DNA of 64,000 bases from Cohaesibacter celericrescens (lineage in GTDB: Bacteria > Pseudomonadota > Alphaproteobacteria > Rhizobiales > Cohaesibacteraceae), in the NCBI RefSeq assembly GCF_002866925.1, contig NZ_PKUQ01000031.1:393835-457834 (forward strand). The letters run 5' to 3'. The notes under the pieces are model-generated. The model was not told where the DNA came from and made no database searches. It saw nothing but the letters and a program-made list of their open reading frames with translations. Position numbers and translations under genes: made by a program. Shown in pieces: positions 28,401 to 36,613 of the stretch (position 1 is its first letter; every line of letters starts with the position of its first letter).

Positions 28401-30569
28401 TTATTGGTCGAAGACGCGCTTTTCAATGCGAGATTTGAGAGTGGCACGGTGCTTCCATGTCTGACCTATTCCGATGAACAGCATGACGACAGACCCAATC
28501 CAGATAAGCGCAGGCATCCCCGTCACCAAATGACCCCACATTGCCCGTAAATCCGTGACAGGTAATTGTAGCAATGCCTGCACAGGGTTGAGATGCTTTG
28601 GCGCTGTTTGCAAAAACCCAATGGCCGATCCAAGCAGTAAGACCCCAAACCCTGATCCCCATGCGGCAGTGGTCAGGATTGCGACCTTGATCCTATGCTT
28701 AATTTTGTTGATGCGTTCTTTATTCCACTTTTCCCATTCAAGCCGCTTCGCGCGCCTGTCTGCTGCGCTTATATCGTTGATGAGTTTTTGTGTTTCACGC
28801 GCCAAAGCCTCATTACGTTCCACTTGCTGCACATAAAGGGTTTTGGGCTTCTTGTGATCCGGATGCGGATCAAATTTACCAGCAAAAACTGGGTCAGAAT
28901 AATACGCACAGCGTTTGAGCAGCAAGGGCTGCTCTCCAGATAAGAGTGCAACCGCCCTTGGGTTTTCTCGGGTTCCAAATGCCCGCCCGATCTCGTCCGG
29001 TGTCAGCAAGGGTCGTTTATGGATATTTTCAGTTTCGCCCTGACTGGTGGTTCTGGTTGTCGAGTCATTTCTGGAGGTGGTCGTGGTCATCGTTCTTGTA
29101 GTGGTCGAACTGGTGCTGTGACCACGTTGTGAACTTCCCTGCATTCCCGGCCCCCATGTGGAACTGGAGTTTTCGCCATATCCCTTGCTGGTACTGAACC
29201 CTTCCGAGAATGAGCTGCCTGTTCCGTATGTATATCCGTTGGAGCGGCTATTGTTTTTTGCGGTACGGATCACTTCATGCTCCCCAATCAGTTTTGACAC
29301 ATAATCGCGGGTGAAGTGGTCATCATTGCCGAAGAATAATCGCACACCAGAATTGGCCAGAAATGTCTCCCAATTATCCTTATAGACGGATTTGAGCTGC
29401 ACGAGCGTTTGCGTCACAAACATCATCTTCACGCCAAACCCTGCAATCTGGGCCGCTGCATTCTCAATCGTTGGCATACGATCCAGCCCTGCAAATTCAT
29501 CCAGCACCATCAACACAGCATGCCCGCAGGCGGGTTGCTGTTTAATCCGTTCCATCTCAGTAATGACCATGCTGGTCATCATTCGCAACCAACGATGATG
29601 CGTGGTCATAAAGCGTTGCGGGAGACTGAGGTAAAGGGTCACGCCGTTGGGGTTGAGCTTAAGTTCCGACAGATCAAAATCAGATCGGGTCAGAACTTCC
29701 TGCATGGCTGGGCTATCCAAAAACTCCGTATTGGTGGATGCGACCTGCATAAGCGAAGCCAAGGTTTTAGGGGATTGATCGGAAAGATTGGCGAGTTGCT
29801 CCCCACTACTGGCAACAATACCGCCAAAGGCCGGATTACGGCGCATGCCTTCGAACAGAAGTTCAAATCCACTCGGAATATGATCGGCGGCATCATTCTC
29901 CAACATGCGGCGCATATCCGCTTCGCCAGCGAGCAAAAGCCTGCGCAGTGTGATGAGGTTGCGTTGATGAGGTTCATAGTCTTGTGCACTGACCACATGC
30001 AAGATCACAGCCTTAATGAGGGTGCGTGCTGCATCTTCCCAAAACGGATCACCGCTACTCGCCTTGATGATCATGGCATCTGCAATACGTGCCGCATCAT
30101 CGATGGATTCCGGAATATCTGGATGCAGCATATCCAGCGGATTAAACGCAGCCTTCAAGTCCCCAAACTGATCACCGTCGCGGTGCACTGTGTGAAACGG
30201 ATCAAGTATAAGTATTTTTTGCCCAAGTCCGGTGCAATAGGCTGACCCATCGCCGCGCCGTCTGGCAGTTACGATGGCATTTTCCCCCTTTGGATCGATC
30301 ACCACCGCCGATCCCTGCCAAACAGATAAATTGGGAATAATAACGGACGCCCCTTTGCCGCCACGAGCGCCACCATTGACGAAGATGTGACGACCATCCC
30401 TGATCCCGATGGGACGATCCTGATCATCCCGCATCAGCCAGAAATCGCCGTCACTAAAACGCGGACAGGCATTGGCTGGAAAGCGGTGCCATGCAGCAGT
30501 TCCAAGCGGGCGCTCTCGCAATTCCTCAAGACCAGTCATCAATTCAGCCATCCAGTTTGTATCAGGCAT
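28401..30569 (-). CDS. VirD4/TraG-type conjugative coupling protein with C-terminal membrane anchor
   Basis: 722 residues from the ATG at 30569 (AGGAGG seven bases upstream). The ATPase core has Walker A NGGARGGKGASV near residue 70, VVIDPKGEN, and Walker B VLMVLDEFAGLDRM near 390. A Ser/Thr-rich linker (about residues 455-520) follows. Two hydrophobic segments lie at the very end (VAILTTAAWGSGFGVLLLG and MPALIWIGSVVMLFIGIG). Classic VirD4/TraD proteins carry their membrane helices at the N-terminus; this one has none there. It brings relaxase-DNA to a helper secretion channel. Last gene of the mob operon, 17 bases after the relaxase. Confidence 0.92.
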   Translation of the reverse strand: MPDTNWMAELMTGLEELRERPLGTAAWHRFPANACPRFSDGDFWLMRDDQDRPIGIRDGRHIFVNGGARGGKGASVIIPNLSVWQGSAVVIDPKGENAIVTARRRGDGSAYCTGLGQKILILDPFHTVHRDGDQFGDLKAAFNPLDMLHPDIPESIDDAARIADAMIIKASSGDPFWEDAARTLIKAVILHVVSAQDYEPHQRNLITLRRLLLAGEADMRRMLENDAADHIPSGFELLFEGMRRNPAFGGIVASSGEQLANLSDQSPKTLASLMQVASTNTEFLDSPAMQEVLTRSDFDLSELKLNPNGVTLYLSLPQRFMTTHHRWLRMMTSMVITEMERIKQQPACGHAVLMVLDEFAGLDRMPTIENAAAQIAGFGVKMMFVTQTLVQLKSVYKDNWETFLANSGVRLFFGNDDHFTRDYVSKLIGEHEVIRTAKNNSRSNGYTYGTGSSFSEGFSTSKGYGENSSSTWGPGMQGSSQRGHSTSSTTTRTMTTTTSRNDSTTRTTSQGETENIHKRPLLTPDEIGRAFGTRENPRAVALLSGEQPLLLKRCAYYSDPVFAGKFDPHPDHKKPKTLYVQQVERNEALARETQKLINDISAADRRAKRLEWEKWNKERINKIKHRIKVAILTTAAWGSGFGVLLLGSAIGFLQTAPKHLNPVQALLQLPVTDLRAMWGHLVTGMPALIWIGSVVMLFIGIGQTWKHRATLKSRIEKRVFDQ

Positions 30570-30585
30570 AGCTTTTCCTCCTTGT

Positions 30586-31869
30586 TTATCGACCGATGTT
30601 CGGTGATTGGGATTGATCACGGGCGCGTTGCCGTTGTTCATGGCGAACAGAGATCATCTCATTGCGTTGCAATATGCCGATGATCCGACTGCGCAGATCA
30701 GCGCGTTCGCTCCGATGGACAGAGCGTTTCTGCTCGAACTGCCGTTGTAGGTCTCGGCGCTCTCTCAATTGTTGTTTGAACAGGTTCTCGCGCTGTGCCT
30801 TGTCGCGAGTGAAACAGCGGTAAGCTTCACTCTCATTCTGCTTGCGTATATCCGCCGCACGGCCTGTCAGCTTGTCCCAGACCCCCATCAAACCTGTACG
30901 CAGTCGATCAACGCGCTCTTTATGTTCGCGCTTTTGCCGCTGTTCTTGTCTTGATTGCAACAGCGCACGCTCTTTGCGGTGCGCTTTCACCATTTCTCGT
31001 TTGTGCGCGATGAGAGGTTCAAGCTCTGTGTGTTGTTGATCGCGTATGCCGTTCGCATAACCCTGCATCTTGTCAGAGATACGGGCGCGCATTTGCGCCC
31101 TCACTTCATCGAGTGAAGGAATATCTTCGGGCGATCTAAGCTTGGCTTTGATTTCCTTGGTTTTGACACCAGACCAGCGAGCGACGGAATAAATTTCACC
31201 TTGCAGATCAATGGCGACAAAGCCTCGCCGATCACCCCGTGCAAGGAAATAGCCATGCTCGGCCAAGGCAGAGGCATAGGCTTTTAATCCATCTGATCGT
31301 TCCCAGCATGAGTGAAAGACTTGTTTAATTTCTCTCGGATCGAGATCAATGCGTTTGGCTTGTTGCCATTCTGCGAGCGTAAAGTTGAGCGGATCACGCC
31401 AACCATTGGTTTTATGGCCATCCGGCAATTCCCAGCCATGGTCGAGATAGAGCTCCTTTGAAAGCCCAGCCAGCTTGGTTTTGAAATGCGGCAGATTGAT
31501 TGCCTTCATCTCGCTCACATCAATGCGCGACCACACCGCATGAGCATGGCGGCGACCTTCTTTTTCATGAATGACGATGGCGCGGGGCTGATCATCTAGC
31601 CCCAATGCCTGTTCTGCCCGATCCGCAGCATCGACCAGATCGTCAATACTGGCGTAGGCATTTTTTGGAGGGTTGAGGCTCAGGGAAAATAAAAACTGTT
31701 TGCAGCGTGTGCCTTTGGACACGGCATGGGCTTCATCCAGTGCGCCATGCAGATCATCGGCCATGAAACCGCGTAACTCGTATGTGGTGACATGGTCGTT
31801 GTCATAGGCATTCATCAGATGTGCAGATAGCTGCGCTGCGCCGGAGCGTTGCGAACCTTTCAGGATCAT
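30586..31869 (-). CDS. Relaxase/mobilization nuclease
   Basis: 427 residues. The N-terminal nuclease domain shows tyrosines near residue 20-30, and the metal-binding motif EKEGRRHAHAVWSRID (HxH) near residue 108, as in VirD2/MobP-type relaxases. The second half is a long basic helix-rich tail (EQRQKREHKERVDRLR). It nicks oriT and stays on the DNA end for transfer. It starts three bases after mobC and is followed by the coupling protein gene. The oriT is not identified. Confidence 0.88.
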   Translation of the reverse strand: MILKGSQRSGAAQLSAHLMNAYDNDHVTTYELRGFMADDLHGALDEAHAVSKGTRCKQFLFSLSLNPPKNAYASIDDLVDAADRAEQALGLDDQPRAIVIHEKEGRRHAHAVWSRIDVSEMKAINLPHFKTKLAGLSKELYLDHGWELPDGHKTNGWRDPLNFTLAEWQQAKRIDLDPREIKQVFHSCWERSDGLKAYASALAEHGYFLARGDRRGFVAIDLQGEIYSVARWSGVKTKEIKAKLRSPEDIPSLDEVRAQMRARISDKMQGYANGIRDQQHTELEPLIAHKREMVKAHRKERALLQSRQEQRQKREHKERVDRLRTGLMGVWDKLTGRAADIRKQNESEAYRCFTRDKAQRENLFKQQLRERRDLQRQFEQKRSVHRSERADLRSRIIGILQRNEMISVRHEQRQRARDQSQSPNIGR

Positions 31870-31872
31870 TGA

Positions 31873-32253
31873 TCAACCCCTCTTGCCAAGAGCATGGAGA
31901 AGTTGGTTCCGCATTTCATGAATATCGGCACATGCGTTTAACAGACGGGATTTTGTCTCATCATCGAAATAGAGATTGCCTATTTGCGCAGCCGCCGACA
32001 GCTCGGCCAAGTTGCGCGCAATTCCAGTCCGACCCATGACACCCAAAACACCAGCAATCGCCTTGCGATCAAAGGTGATGGTTTTGGGCGTGGCTCTATA
32101 CTGTACGGCATTGTCGGAAAACAACACCGACTTCACATAGGTGGATAATGGCAACCCGCCCGAACGCTGCGTGAGACTATCCCGCTCTTGATCGGTCAAA
32201 CGGATGGAGAGCGGTGAGAGACGTTTTGAAGGAATTGGATTGGAATTGGTCAT
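31873..32253 (-). CDS. mobC: MobC-like relaxosome accessory protein
   Basis: 126 residues with an N-terminal ribbon-helix-helix (LSPLSIRLTDQERDSLTQR, GLPLSTYVKSVLF) and the MobC pattern GRTGIARNLAELSAAAQIG near the C-terminus. MobC helps the relaxase melt oriT. GAGGAG lies eight bases before the ATG. The ATG overlaps a TGA of the frame coming from the element end (ATGA at 32253-32250), the key clue for the excision-dependent operon described in the findings. Confidence 0.88.
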   Translation of the reverse strand: MTNSNPIPSKRLSPLSIRLTDQERDSLTQRSGGLPLSTYVKSVLFSDNAVQYRATPKTITFDRKAIAGVLGVMGRTGIARNLAELSAAAQIGNLYFDDETKSRLLNACADIHEMRNQLLHALGKRG

Positions 32254-32346
32254 TTGCCCAACTCCTCAAAATCAATATCAGCGTGCTTTAATTGATGTTC
32301 CCAATCGGCCAAAACCTCGAAAATAGCGTTCGAACTATCCCCCGAG
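32250..32346 (-). other. Orphan coding tail of the recombinase, in frame only after excision
   Basis: Read on the minus strand from the att core, this stretch continues the recombinase frame when the two 13-bp repeats are joined. From the Met in the core the peptide runs MAESSGDSSNAIFEV, then LADWEHQLKHAD, then IDFEELGK and a TGA: 35 residues, acidic and helix-like. The TGA overlaps the mobC ATG. In the integrated state this tail is detached from the rest of the gene. Part of it (CGTTCGAAC) resembles the T-loop of a tRNA, suggesting older att sequence was recruited. Confidence 0.8.
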
Positions 32347-32359
32347 CTCTCCGCCATTT
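32347..32359 (+). repeat. attR core (13-bp direct repeat)
   Basis: CTCTCCGCCATTT, identical to the tRNA-Ser 3' end at 9396-9408; the next base on each side differs. It marks the right end of the element, 93 bases upstream of mobC. The 220 bases from 32360 to the isomerase gene are host intergenic DNA with no gene seen. Confidence 0.9.
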
Positions 32360-32579
32360 GTCAATGCTTGCGTGATCTAGATTAAATCTCAAAGCTGGCC
32401 AAAGGCTCGGGCGGGTTACCTGATGATATCCGTGATATAGATGGCGTCAGTGTCCAGTGGCTGAATATACTTTAGAGATAACAACAGCATTGGCTGCGAG
32501 CAAACCTCGCTATCGAAACAACAACATAGAAGGACGGCACACGACCCTGCACCGCCCATCTCAAATGGAACGATAAAGC

Positions 32580-33401
32580 TTATTGCGCCAACCCCAGTGC
32601 CTCTAGGCGGGCGACCGTTTCGGGCAGTTTATCCTGACGGTCACGCACTTCGAGAATAAGACGCGGATCGGCTTCAATCTCGGCCAAGGCCTTGAATACG
32701 CCCCCCCAAGGAATGGTGCCTTCACCCGGGTGCCAGTGTCGGTCTGCGTAGCCATCTGCATCCTGCAAATGGACATGGCCCAACTGGGTACCTGCCATAT
32801 AAACAAAGTCGGCTACGGGTGGGGCTTTGAATTGCCCATGGGCAAAATGGGCGTGACCGGTATCAATAGAAACCTTGAAACTAGAGCTGTTGATCGCCGA
32901 GACCAGTGCACTGCGCAAAGTGGGGTCTACATCGCCAACATTCTCCAGCATCAAACAACAGCCAATTTCCTCGGCCCGCTTAACAGCAGGGACGAGAATG
33001 GCCTCCGCAGCTTCAAATATCGCTGCACGCATATAGGCGAAATTCACAAAGTTCAGGCTATGGAACATGTTGAACGGGCTATGCACAACCATATGGGTGG
33101 CGCCCAGTTTCTCGCATTTGCCCAAGGCATCAAGCAGCCGCTTGGTCACCACTGGCTGGATTAGCGGATCATCAGAGGCAACATCGAGCCCGAAAAACGG
33201 GCCATGAATGCCAAAAGTCCCGTCGTATCCATCAAGCAATGCTTTGTAAGCAGCAATCAGCTCGGTTTGATCCTCGTCCTGAACGGTGACGGGAACAAAA
33301 TCTTGCAGTTCTAATGTGCGGTCTTTCTCAAAGATCCAGTCTTTGAGGGCAACGACGTCATCGTACTTCAGGGCGGCGCCCAGAATTGGCAAAGAGGACA
33401 T
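32580..33401 (-). CDS. Sugar phosphate isomerase/epimerase family protein
   Basis: 273 residues of the xylose isomerase-like TIM barrel (AP endonuclease family 2) type. Visible metal-site pieces are VVHSPFN, CCLMLENVGDVDP, SIDTGHAHFAHG, LGHVHLQDADGYADRHWHPGEG and LILEVRD. Enzymes of this family isomerise or epimerise sugars, polyols and inositol derivatives. It is the last gene of the Ugp-like transporter operon, 66 bases after the second permease gene, so it probably acts on the imported compound. The substrate is unknown. Confidence 0.85.
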   Translation of the reverse strand: MSSLPILGAALKYDDVVALKDWIFEKDRTLELQDFVPVTVQDEDQTELIAAYKALLDGYDGTFGIHGPFFGLDVASDDPLIQPVVTKRLLDALGKCEKLGATHMVVHSPFNMFHSLNFVNFAYMRAAIFEAAEAILVPAVKRAEEIGCCLMLENVGDVDPTLRSALVSAINSSSFKVSIDTGHAHFAHGQFKAPPVADFVYMAGTQLGHVHLQDADGYADRHWHPGEGTIPWGGVFKALAEIEADPRLILEVRDRQDKLPETVARLEALGLAQ

Positions 33402-33467
33402 GAAAGGTTCCTTTGAATGTGGCTATGGGAGCGTTGCCCCGAGATGAGCCTGAGGCGAGATATCTTG

Positions 33468-34301
33468 CTATTTAATACCGGCGCGCATGAAGCTTTGAAC
33501 AAACTGGCGCTGGAAAAGCAAAAATCCGATCAGTAATGGCGCAGATGTTAGCAAGGTTGCTGCGTTGATCACTGACCACTGAATGCCGGAGTCGGTCGAT
33601 GAAAACACTGACAACCCAACGGTTAGAGGCCGAGTTTCAACCGAATTGGTAATGATCAGCGGCCAGACGAAATTGTTCCAGTGAGCCGAGACTGAAACCA
33701 GCCCGAACGCCAGATAGGTCGGTTTGGCCAGCGGAACATAAACCCGCCATAGCGTGCCAAAGACTCCCTCTCCTTCGATACGCGCAGCGTCATCCAGTTC
33801 CTTGGGGATGGTCATGAAGGTTTGACGCAGCAGAAATATACAAAAGCCGGACGCCATATAGGGCAGGCCGATAGCGACAATGGTATCCACCAGTCCCAAC
33901 ATGCGCATGGTCTGATAATTCTCTACTAGCAAAATGTCCGGCATCACCATCAATTGCACCAACACCAGCGCAAACAGAAAATTTCGACCGGGGAATTTGA
34001 GCCGAGCAAATGCATAGGCGGCACATGTGCCAAGGATCAGTTGGCCTATTAAAATCATCGTCACCAGAAGAATGGTATTGAGGAAATAGCGTGCGAAGGG
34101 TGCCTGCACCCAAGCTTTGGGGAAATTCTCCAGCGTCAAGGGCGCCAACAGATCAAAATTGACCTCATATTCCGCCGGATGAAAAGCCGTCCAAATGGCA
34201 TAGGCCAAAGGCAATATCCAAATGAGCGCCAGCGCCCACGCGGCTGTTGTGATCAGGACACGGTCAATACGTGCTGACAAGGTTGCGTTTGTGCCGGTCA
34301 T
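33468..34301 (-). CDS. CUT1 ABC transporter permease (UgpE/MalG-like)
   Basis: 277 residues with about six membrane segments and the coupling loop DDAARIEGEGVFGTLWRVYVPLAKP (split here: EAA-type loop around ARIEGEG). The ending FMRAGIK is typical of MalG/UgpE-type permeases. It pairs with the permease encoded just upstream, whose stop overlaps its ATG. Together they form the inner-membrane pore of a sugar or polyol importer. Confidence 0.92.
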   Translation of the reverse strand: MTGTNATLSARIDRVLITTAAWALALIWILPLAYAIWTAFHPAEYEVNFDLLAPLTLENFPKAWVQAPFARYFLNTILLVTMILIGQLILGTCAAYAFARLKFPGRNFLFALVLVQLMVMPDILLVENYQTMRMLGLVDTIVAIGLPYMASGFCIFLLRQTFMTIPKELDDAARIEGEGVFGTLWRVYVPLAKPTYLAFGLVSVSAHWNNFVWPLIITNSVETRPLTVGLSVFSSTDSGIQWSVINAATLLTSAPLLIGFLLFQRQFVQSFMRAGIK

Positions 34302-35167
34302 TTGTAATGCACCCTGCGGTCAAGGAAGAAGAACTGGCCGACTGCCAGCAAGGATAACAGTCCCAAAATTACTACGGTCAATGTGCTGGCGTAAGCGGTG
34401 TCCCAGTATCTGAAGGCCACCTCATAGATATAATAGAGCAGCAGTTTGGACGCGTTGTTCGGGCCACCTTCGGTCATGACGAAAATATGGTCTACAAGGC
34501 GCACCGAATTGATCACCGCATTGACCGATATGAACAAGGTCGTCGGCATGATCAGAGGAAGGGTGACCCGGTGAAAAAAGGTCCAACGGCCGGCTCCTTC
34601 CAGCTTGGCCGCTTCGCGCAATTGTTTCGGGATTGTTTGCAGTGCAGCCAAATAGAAGATCATGAAAAAACCTGCCTCTTTCCAGACCGCAACCGCAATC
34701 ATGGTGTAGAGCGCTGTGTTGGTCTGCCCGATCCAGTTTTGTGGTGGCAGATCAAACAGCGAGCGGATCTGGTCAATCAGACCAAACCCCGGCGTATAGA
34801 AAAACATCCAGATATTGGCGACCGCGATCAATGGCAGTACCGTGGGGGTGAAATAAGCCATGCGCAGAAAGGAAATGCCCGACAGCTTGCCATGCACAAA
34901 TATCGCCATGCCGAGGGAAATAAGTATGGAGGCGGGAATGGTCACAGCTGCATAAATCAGGTTGTTTGTGAAGGCGCGGATAAACACCTCATCTTCGAAC
35001 AGCCGCTTGTAATTGTCCCATTCTATAAAGGCCGAGGGGCGGCGACCACGTGGTGTCGAGAAAAAGCTGTCAATCAGCGTTTCTATCGCCGGAATATGGG
35101 TAAATCCCAGCAATAGAACCATGGCTGGCAAAAGCAGAAGCAGAGCATATATCCAGTCGCGTCGCAT
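34298..35167 (-). CDS. CUT1 ABC transporter permease (UgpA/MalF-like)
   Basis: 289 residues, six predicted membrane segments, starting WIYALLLLLPAMVLLLGF and containing the EAA-type loop REAAKLEGAGRWTFFHRVTLP. It overlaps the next permease gene by four bases (ATGA). It follows the binding-protein gene by 112 bases that hold a stable hairpin. Confidence 0.92.
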   Translation of the reverse strand: MRRDWIYALLLLLPAMVLLLGFTHIPAIETLIDSFFSTPRGRRPSAFIEWDNYKRLFEDEVFIRAFTNNLIYAAVTIPASILISLGMAIFVHGKLSGISFLRMAYFTPTVLPLIAVANIWMFFYTPGFGLIDQIRSLFDLPPQNWIGQTNTALYTMIAVAVWKEAGFFMIFYLAALQTIPKQLREAAKLEGAGRWTFFHRVTLPLIMPTTLFISVNAVINSVRLVDHIFVMTEGGPNNASKLLLYYIYEVAFRYWDTAYASTLTVVILGLLSLLAVGQFFFLDRRVHYK

Positions 35168-35189
35168 GGTCTCGCCTTAATAGGGAAGA

Positions 35190-35215
35190 GTGCGAGGGAC
35201 ACTTGTCCCTCGCAC
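35190..35215 (-). promoter_or_regulatory. mRNA-stabilising hairpin after the binding-protein gene
   Basis: GTGCGAGGGACA (35190-35201) and TGTCCCTCGCAC (35204-35215), a perfect 12-bp stem with a 2-base centre and no T-run. Such hairpins behind binding-protein genes commonly protect the 5' part of the message so that binding protein is made in excess of permeases. Confidence 0.6.
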
Positions 35216-35279
35216 AGGGTGTGGAGATACAAGATCTGGACTGACTGAACGAATGTCAGCCAGCCCGTTCCTGCTGTTG

Positions 35280-36560
35280 TTAGCGGTAGTTTTTGAGAAC
35301 GGCTTCTGCTTTTTCCTGCGCTTCTTTGAGGGCAGGTGCAGCTTCTTTATCTCCAGCCAGCGTTGCGGCAATGGCATCATTAAGGAAGGAAGTGACGCGC
35401 TGGTTTTCATAAGTGGAAAGCTCGGCAACCGCATATTCTAGCTGGTCGCGAGCAACCAGAGCCTGTGGTACCGTTTTGACATAATCCTTCATGGCATCGG
35501 TTTCCCAGGCATCAGCGCGAGGGGCAACATAACCGGTGGCCATGGACCATTTAGCTGCCTGTTCTGGCTCTGTAATCCATTTTACGAAATCAACGGCAGC
35601 CTTTTTCTGTTCGTCAGAGGCATCCTTGAACAGATAGAAGTTACCGCCGCCTGTTGGTGCTCCGAAGCGTTCTTTTTTAGGAAGGAAGCCAACACCAAAT
35701 TCAAACGGTGCGTTGGCGACCATGTTGGTCAGATTGCCCGTGGTGGTCCAGACGATCGCGGCTTCATGTTCGAAGAAGGCTTTCGGAGTTGCGCCCCAAT
35801 CTATGGAGCCACCCTGCATAACGCCATGTTTGTTAGACAGGTCATACATATATTGAAGGGCTTCAACGACTTTGGGGTCGTCGAACTGTGTCTTGTTGCC
35901 ATCCGCGTTGGCAAGGATCGCACCGGCAGGTGTGGACAGGCCCTGGAAAAGCCAGTATGGGAAACCGGCCGAAGGAATACGCACGCCCCATTGGGTTACA
36001 TTGCCGCTGGCATCTTTTTTGACCAGCTTTTTGGACATCTCAACCAGTTCTTCCCAATTTTCCGGCGCATGCTCTGGGTCGAGGCCCGCTTCTTTGAAGG
36101 CTTCCTTGTTCCAGTACATCACTGGTGTGGAGCGCTGGAATGGAATGCCCCAGGTCTTGCCGCCGGTCTGGCTGTTTTGCATGAAAGCTGGATAGAAAGC
36201 ACCGATCCAGCTCTTTTTTTCGTCTTCCGAAACGTAACCATCGAACGGTTCAATCAAGTCTTCATCGATCAAAGTGAACATGTCGGTGGAGAGAAGCACT
36301 GAGATCTGGGGGGCGTTGCCACCACGTGCTGCGGTGATTGCTTTGGTCAGTGTGTCAGTGTAGGAACCGGCATAAATCGCATCGATTTTTACATCCGGAT
36401 GGGCTTTGACATAATCAGCGGTCAAAGTCGAAATGGTGTCAGCTGCTTTGCCGCCAACGGCCACTGGAAAATAGAACTCCAGATCAACAGCCAGTGCAGG
36501 CAACGATACAGCCGAGAGCAGAGCAGCAACAATGCTGGATTTCAGAAAATTGGAAGCCAT
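35280..36560 (-). CDS. Extracellular sugar-type solute-binding protein (UgpB-like)
   Basis: 426 residues with a Sec signal (MASNFLKSSIVAALLSAVSLPALA) cut before VDLEFYFPVAVGG. The body has the family 1 binding-protein pattern: KITAARGGNAPQISVLLS-like ligand region, VMYWNKEAFKEAGLDPEHAPENWEE (shown in part), and GGGNFYLFKDASDEQKKAA. The ATG at 36560 is preferred because the signal peptide then starts normally. UgpB-type proteins bind glycerol-3-phosphate or its diesters, but related proteins bind other sugars, so the ligand is open. Confidence 0.9.
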   Translation of the reverse strand: MASNFLKSSIVAALLSAVSLPALAVDLEFYFPVAVGGKAADTISTLTADYVKAHPDVKIDAIYAGSYTDTLTKAITAARGGNAPQISVLLSTDMFTLIDEDLIEPFDGYVSEDEKKSWIGAFYPAFMQNSQTGGKTWGIPFQRSTPVMYWNKEAFKEAGLDPEHAPENWEELVEMSKKLVKKDASGNVTQWGVRIPSAGFPYWLFQGLSTPAGAILANADGNKTQFDDPKVVEALQYMYDLSNKHGVMQGGSIDWGATPKAFFEHEAAIVWTTTGNLTNMVANAPFEFGVGFLPKKERFGAPTGGGNFYLFKDASDEQKKAAVDFVKWITEPEQAAKWSMATGYVAPRADAWETDAMKDYVKTVPQALVARDQLEYAVAELSTYENQRVTSFLNDAIAATLAGDKEAAPALKEAQEKAEAVLKNYR

Positions 36561-36613
36561 GAGAATGGACCTTTTAAATCTGTCTGAATGGAACAAAATT
36601 GAGAGATGAAGGG

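Larger units (their letters stand above)
9396..32359. mobile_element. Integrated mobilizable element in tRNA-Ser with serine recombinase, defence operon and MobC/relaxase/VirD4
   Basis: The element lies between an exact 13-bp direct repeat of the tRNA-Ser 3' end. It contains an integrase-class serine recombinase at the left end, a defence operon, two antirestriction genes, a small resolvase and, at the right end, mobC, relaxase and coupling protein genes. No mating-pair-formation (virB-type) genes are present, so transfer would need a helper. Further support for the right boundary is that joining the two repeats makes the recombinase frame continue cleanly to a stop that overlaps mobC. The size is about 23 kb. 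It could be called an integrative mobilizable element; whether it is still active is not known. Confidence 0.92.

Noticed and set aside
28052..28438. 128-aa frame overlapping the small basic protein
   Set aside because: It runs through a strong terminator and into the coupling-protein gene, and lacks a ribosome binding site.
29409..30245. 278-aa plus-strand frame inside the coupling-protein gene
   Set aside because: It is the antisense shadow of a clear VirD4-type gene; its composition is not protein-like.
32497..32511. Small GCGAG/CTCGC hairpin between the isomerase gene and the element
   Set aside because: Stem of five bases with no T-run; too weak to call a terminator.
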